64,000 nt of DNA, taken from Lobosporangium transversale (Eukaryota > Mortierellomycota > Mortierellomycetes > Mortierellales > Mortierellaceae). Below, one piece after another: positions 59,911 through 64,000 of the stretch. The notes beneath the pieces were generated by a model. That model was not told the DNA's origin. It ran no database searches and worked only from the letters and a program-made list of their open reading frames with translations. Each line of letters starts with the position of its first letter. The first letter of the stretch is position 1. The translations under genes and the position numbers were made by a program. The DNA lies in NCBI RefSeq assembly GCF_002105155.1, contig NW_019029018.1:80001-144000 (forward strand), in the 5' to 3' direction.

Positions 59911-61933
59911 ATGTCCACTGCAGTGACCCCCGTCTCTGGATCGAAGGCCTCGCCCGTCCTTCCTATCAATCGTCTACTCTCTCTTCTTGGTTCCCTTAGT
60001 GACAACAAAAGCGCCAGTATCAGAGGTCGTGCCCTTAAACTCATTGGTAGTTTATACTTCATCTTTATCCTTTACAAGTATCGTCGCTCGGTCTATGGAG
60101 TACGCCCTCGTCCCGAAATTCCAGGTCCTCCAGGCCTACCACTCGTGGGTAATCTGTTTGGAGCTCTGTTTAAGAGAAGAAATCAAATGTTGCAATCACA
60201 TGTAGCGAACCATGCGAAATATGGTAAAATATATACGACCGCGGCCCCTGGTGTTGGTCGACAAATCCATGTTATAGAACCAGAGATCTTGGACCATGTC
60301 TTACGAGTCAATTTCTGGGCATATGAAAAGGGCCCCAGCGCTAGGATCAGTTTGGAGCCTTTAGTAGGAGCAGGTGAATATAGACATAGTTACAGCTTGC
60401 TTTACAGAAAAAAAAAAAAAAAAAAAAAAAAAAATTAGCTCTGACCCGAACCGGCATGAACGTATTTCATGAAATTGAAGGAAGGTCTTAATTTTTTTTT
60501 TTTTTTTTTTTTTTTTTTTCTTTGAAAAAAAGGCATTTTCAGTGCAGATGGCGAGCACTGGAAGTGGCAGCGCAAGTTGGCAAGCAATATCTTTTCTGTC
60601 AAAGCTTTCCGTCTATATACTTCGGAAGTATTTTGTCGCGAAGCTCACACTGCTATCGATTATCTTAATAAGCATGTCGATTCTGGAAAAGTTGTCGATC
60701 TGCAACAACTATTTCACTGCTTCACTCTTGGTAAGAGAGAGGCACCAATCAAATGACCTTTGTATTAATTTTGCTAATCATTTTAGACGTAATCCTGGTT
60801 TTGTAGATCAATGTCTCATTCTCATTTATTTCTTTCCTTTAATGGGACCGGTGATAGATTCTTTTGGTGAAATCGCTTTTGGTCAGTCCTTTGGCTGTCT
60901 AAAGGATCCGGAACATCCAACCGAATTTGCAACTGCGTTCGATCGTCTCACTCATCTTCTCGCTGGCAGATCTGTAACACCACTTTGGGGCATCAAAGCC
61001 TGGTTGACAGGTCGATCAAAACAAATTGCCAAAGACAGTAAGTTTGTCCGACAGTTTGCTCTAAACATGATTTATGAGCGACGCAATAGCCAAGCATCTT
61101 CGCCTGCAGCAAAACACCAAGATCCACGCCAAAAGGACCTCTTACAACTATTCATGGACATGGGTGATGATGATGATGTTGAAGAGGCTGCGAAGCTCTC
61201 GGACGATATGCTTGTGGACAGTGTCCTCAACTTCCTCATTGCTGGCCGTGATACGACCGCACAGTCACTTGCTTGGACATTCTATCTCATGCACCGTACA
61301 CAGGCAGGACCAGAGATTGTCCAAAAGTTGGTCAAGGAAACAAACGATATCTTGGGTGGAGGGGAGCCAACTTATGAGAGTACCAAAAAGCAAAAATATG
61401 CCGAGGCTTGCTTCTATGAAGCATTGAGGCTTTACCCTTCGGTCGCCAGAAATTCCAAGGTCTGTGTTGAGGATGATGTCCTGCCTGGTGGCCTCAAAGT
61501 GTACAAGGGTGAGCGTGTGGCATGGAGTTCATATACCATGGGCCGCTCGACTCATATTTGGGGCCCAGATGCAAATGAATATAAACCTGAGCGCTGGATG
61601 AAAGGAGACAAGCCATCTTCCACCAAGTTTATCGCCTTCCATAGTGGTCCACGTACATGGTAAGACATTTTCTCAAGCAATCATTCAAAGCTTCATCTTC
61701 ATAGACTCTGACTGATTGAATCTCACATTCCTTGTTTTGCTTGTATGAATAGCCTTGGACAACAGTTTGCCACTATTGAAGCCATTACTATTATGTCTAT
61801 GTTGATCCAACATTTCACATTTGAACTCGTAGATCCTGATCACGATCCTGCATACCTGCCCTCCTTGACACTTCCCATAGATGGGGGTCTGCCCGTTCGT
61901 GTCAAACGTCGCGAAAACACCCTGGCTGCTTAA
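59911..61933 (+). CDS. Cytochrome P450 (CYP52/CYP86/CYP94-like)
   Basis: Four exons, 59911-60373, 60533-60730, 60858-61659 and 61753-61933, encode 547 residues. One N-terminal membrane helix (LKLIGSLYFIFILYKY) precedes a Pro-rich hinge (RPEIPGPPGLPLVGNLFG). The helix C region has GEHWKWQRKLASNIFS, and the I-helix is NFLIAGRDTTAQSLAWTFYL. The ExxR motif is in ACFYEALRLYPSVARNS and PERW in EYKPERWM. The heme loop FHSGPRTCLGQQFA has its Cys codon split by intron 3. The I-helix and the overall look fit microsomal fatty-acid or alkane omega-hydroxylases of this clan; the real substrate cannot be read from sequence. Intron 1 carries both a poly-A and a poly-T run. No partner reductase is nearby. 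Confidence 0.92.
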
Positions 61934-62631
61934 ACGTATTATTCATATCGATACATAGTAAAAGATTTCACAGCGATACAAACAGCGGTGTCTTGCGACG
62001 TCTTGCAATTGCAAAGACAAATGAAAAGGTGGTCGTGAAATAATTTAAATTGACAGATATTGCCTGTTATTGATTTGCATCAAAAGAAAATAAAAAAATA
62101 AAAATATGTATTCAAATGTTGCACTAGGATTATGCATGTATTCCCTGTAGTCTTTTAACTTGGAGATGCCAACAAACCTTTTTTTTAAAAAAATGATCCG
62201 AGGTGGAACTCCAGCACGCTTCGCAAGATCCTCACGGATGAGACAAGCCCCTATTGTGTGATAAGCTCGCCAGCATCGAACTGAACTGCAGTAGACTTCA
62301 GGACTCCCATTCCGATTGAAGGAAGCACATGTTCATCATAATCCAAACCAAGTCTCTGATAGATTTGGGGAAAGTTCTTGACATAGAGGGGTCAAGGTGA
62401 TCATATCCTTGAATCCTTCTTCGGCGGATATCAAAAAAGAATAATTCTCAAAACAGTTTGTGTGATCTTAGTACCAGGCAAGAAAAGCTCCATTGTCTAG
62501 CGCTCTTCATCATATCATGGTCCATAGCTATGATAGTATTTATTGGCAATTGAAGAGTTATTACTGATCAAAAAAGGCCTTCAGGACATTTTTTTTTATT
62601 AAAATTAATCTAATAACAAACATATCGCCAA
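61934..62631. other. Intergenic, no gene seen
   Basis: About 700 bp of mixed AT-rich sequence after the P450 gene. Nothing recognisable. Confidence 0.55.
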
Positions 62632-62803
62632 TTTCATTTGGTCATGATACCTTATATTTTTAATCTAAAAACGATGATTGAATTGTTCTGGTGGCATTTC
62701 ACTACGTGACGGACTTGCAACAATACTCGTAACAAGCGAGCCAATTGGCTGCCAATACACTCGAAAGTATTCAAAAAATATAAGGTATCATGACCAAATG
62801 AAA
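62632..62803. mobile_element. Short hairpin MITE, copy 2
   Basis: Perfect 30 bp inverted repeats at 62632-62661 and 62774-62803, starting TTTCATTTGGTCATGATACC. The core TCATTTGGTCATG and the adjacent TCTAAAAAC...ATTGAATTG interior are shared with 23856-24056. It is 172 bp long with no coding capacity. Confidence 0.7.
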
Positions 62804-63218
62804 CGGGCTATACATACATATGTATTTAATAAATGTACAGTACATCATGCACATATTTATATATATATACTGTGGTTGAAAGCAGCTGGCTGTGGTGCAT
62901 TCTATACAAACGGGAGTAATGAATTGTCTATGGCAGTCCCCGCCAGAAAGTCGTCGACTAGTATATTTTTAAAATACTATCTTTGAATCATATTGGCTAA
63001 TTTGATTCAGTGGCTTATTGAGTGAAATGGAGGTTATTTTATCCAATTTAAAATTTTTGAAAATGTTTACATGTATAATATTCGTCGACGACTTTGTGGC
63101 GAAGGCTCTATTTGTTTTATTTTATTTTATTTTATTTTTTTTGCTTTGTTTCGGATATTTAAATTTTGCTTATCCCACCCTACTGCTGACTAATACAGGA
63201 AAGGACACTTGACACCGA
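62804..63218. other. Intergenic, no gene seen
   Basis: AT-rich, with a TATTTTATTT repeat near 63116-63140. A 10 bp CGTCGACTAG/CGTCGACGAC-like pair is seen near 62955 and 63085. No gene. Confidence 0.5.
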
Positions 63219-63620
63219 TTAAGATATTGATTGCTGATTCTGTTGTCGTTTGCTCTTGAATGACGACCGAGTAGAAGAACCTCCATGGTTATGTTTGTTC
63301 AAATTCCTTTTCTCGTTGCGACGATGTTTCTTGACCGTCTTGACGTTAACACCTAGAGCACGAGCGAGGTCATGGTGATTGCTGTCATGTCCACTCAGCT
63401 CAAAGTTCTGCATCAGGAATGGGTTTCGTGGAGCGTTGTTGGCTTTAGAGGCTTTTATCCGCGTGATAGGAATTGCCTGAGCTAGTCCGGTTGATGCACC
63501 ACTAGAGGAGCTCAGAGTGATGATGGTCTGAAGAAGAAGGAATGTGAAAATACTGAGGATGAGGACTGGGCTGCGACCGCGACTGCGACTGCTACTAGAA
63601 TAGCTAACTAATGAACTCAT
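63219..63620 (-). CDS. Hypothetical small basic protein with N-terminal signal/anchor
   Basis: A single-exon frame of 133 codons. A Ser/Arg-rich start precedes a hydrophobic segment (SPVLILSIFTFLLLQTIITL), which is a signal anchor or signal peptide. The rest is strongly basic and Asn/Ser/Lys-rich. The segment HDLARALGVNVKTVKKHRRN has the spacing of a helix-turn-helix, which is unexpected behind a membrane or secretion signal and may be chance. No family recognised. Its leader contains (AGAA)n and a poly-A tract beyond 63800. Codon use is balanced, which favours a real gene. Confidence 0.5.
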   Translation of the reverse strand: MSSLVSYSSSSRSRGRSPVLILSIFTFLLLQTIITLSSSSGASTGLAQAIPITRIKASKANNAPRNPFLMQNFELSGHDSNHHDLARALGVNVKTVKKHRRNEKRNLNKHNHGGSSTRSSFKSKRQQNQQSIS

Positions 63621-63802
63621 GTTTGGGTATAAAGAAAGAAAGAAAAAAAAAAATCAAGCAATTGAAGGGAAGGAAATGAGAGACTGTACAGTATATAGAA
63701 TTATGAAGGCGTTAAGAGTAGAAATGAGAGTTGTTAGGATAAGATGGATATGATTGAGGATGTTGAAGAAGAGAAGAAGAAGAAATATTTTCTCTCCCTT
63801 AT

Positions 63803-63841
<39 letters not shown>

Positions 63842-64000
63842 AAGAGCAAGAGCAAGAAGAGTAAGGTGGAGAGATGATCCTCAAAAAGCGAGAAGCACGT
63901 TGTTCGCATGTCCAATTCACCAAACTTGACGTGCAAACGAAGAAATTAATTTTTTTTGAAAGTGTTTCACGATCATGTTTGAAACAACACCACGCTCCTC
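63621..64000. other. Upstream flank of the small basic protein gene
   Basis: Contains an A run of 32 nt (about 63809-63840) and purine-rich sequence. No coding evidence before the window edge. Confidence 0.55.

Overview
This window looks like nuclear DNA of an early-diverging filamentous fungus, most likely a Mucoromycota / Mortierellomycotina species. That placement is inference from three things: the gene families, the many short GT-AG introns (about 97-160 bp, with a few of 380-820 bp), and the very frequent A or T homopolymer runs of 20-38 nt. I assembled exons by eye from splice sites, reading frame and family knowledge; no search was run. I saw no rRNA, convincing tRNA, CRISPR array or bacterial-type operon.

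Layout. 0-9 kb: the 3'-truncated end of a multi-pass membrane protein gene (-), an AIG1/rolling-stone-like membrane protein (+), a DUF7729-type GPI-anchored secreted protein (+), and a small secreted protein with a mirror-symmetric six-cysteine motif and an acidic tail (+). 9-25 kb: a gene-poor, repeat-rich stretch holding a zinc-finger/coiled-coil protein (-), a small unknown protein (+), ammonium transporter copy A (-), a dead Tc1/mariner transposase, a long-inverted-repeat foldback element, a broken PD-(D/E)XK-like gene and a short hairpin MITE. 25-35 kb: a Kre9/KNH-like GPI protein (-), then two ribosome-biogenesis GTPase genes transcribed divergently, EFL1 (-) and the mitochondrial circularly permuted GTPase MTG3/GEP3 (+). 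35-38.7 kb: a frameshifted hypothetical gene and a second transposase remnant. 38.7-57.7 kb: malate synthase (+), a membrane-anchored GH17 beta-1,3-glucanase (-), COQ6 (+), ammonium transporter copy B (-), a second repeat-rich gap, and a 1616-residue Kelch/coiled-coil cell-end protein of Tea1/Kel1 type (+). 57.7-64 kb: a gap, a clan-4 (CYP52/86/94-like) cytochrome P450 (+), a second copy of the hairpin MITE, and a small basic hypothetical protein (-).

The strongest structural observation is a segmental duplication. About 2.8 kb carrying an ammonium transporter occurs at 17.2-20.1 kb and again at 46.8-49.5 kb in the same orientation. Exons, a same-length intron, 3' flank, TATA region and a far-upstream block with a GATA-type site are all recognisable in both copies. 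Functional themes are nitrogen uptake (two AMT copies), glyoxylate-cycle carbon use (malate synthase), ubiquinone synthesis (COQ6), cell-wall and surface proteins (Kre9-like, GH17, DUF7729-like, six-Cys protein), ribosome assembly (EFL1, MTG3), polarity (Kelch) and lipid-type oxidation (P450). The genes are not an operon; the window reads as ordinary housekeeping islands separated by transposon graveyards.
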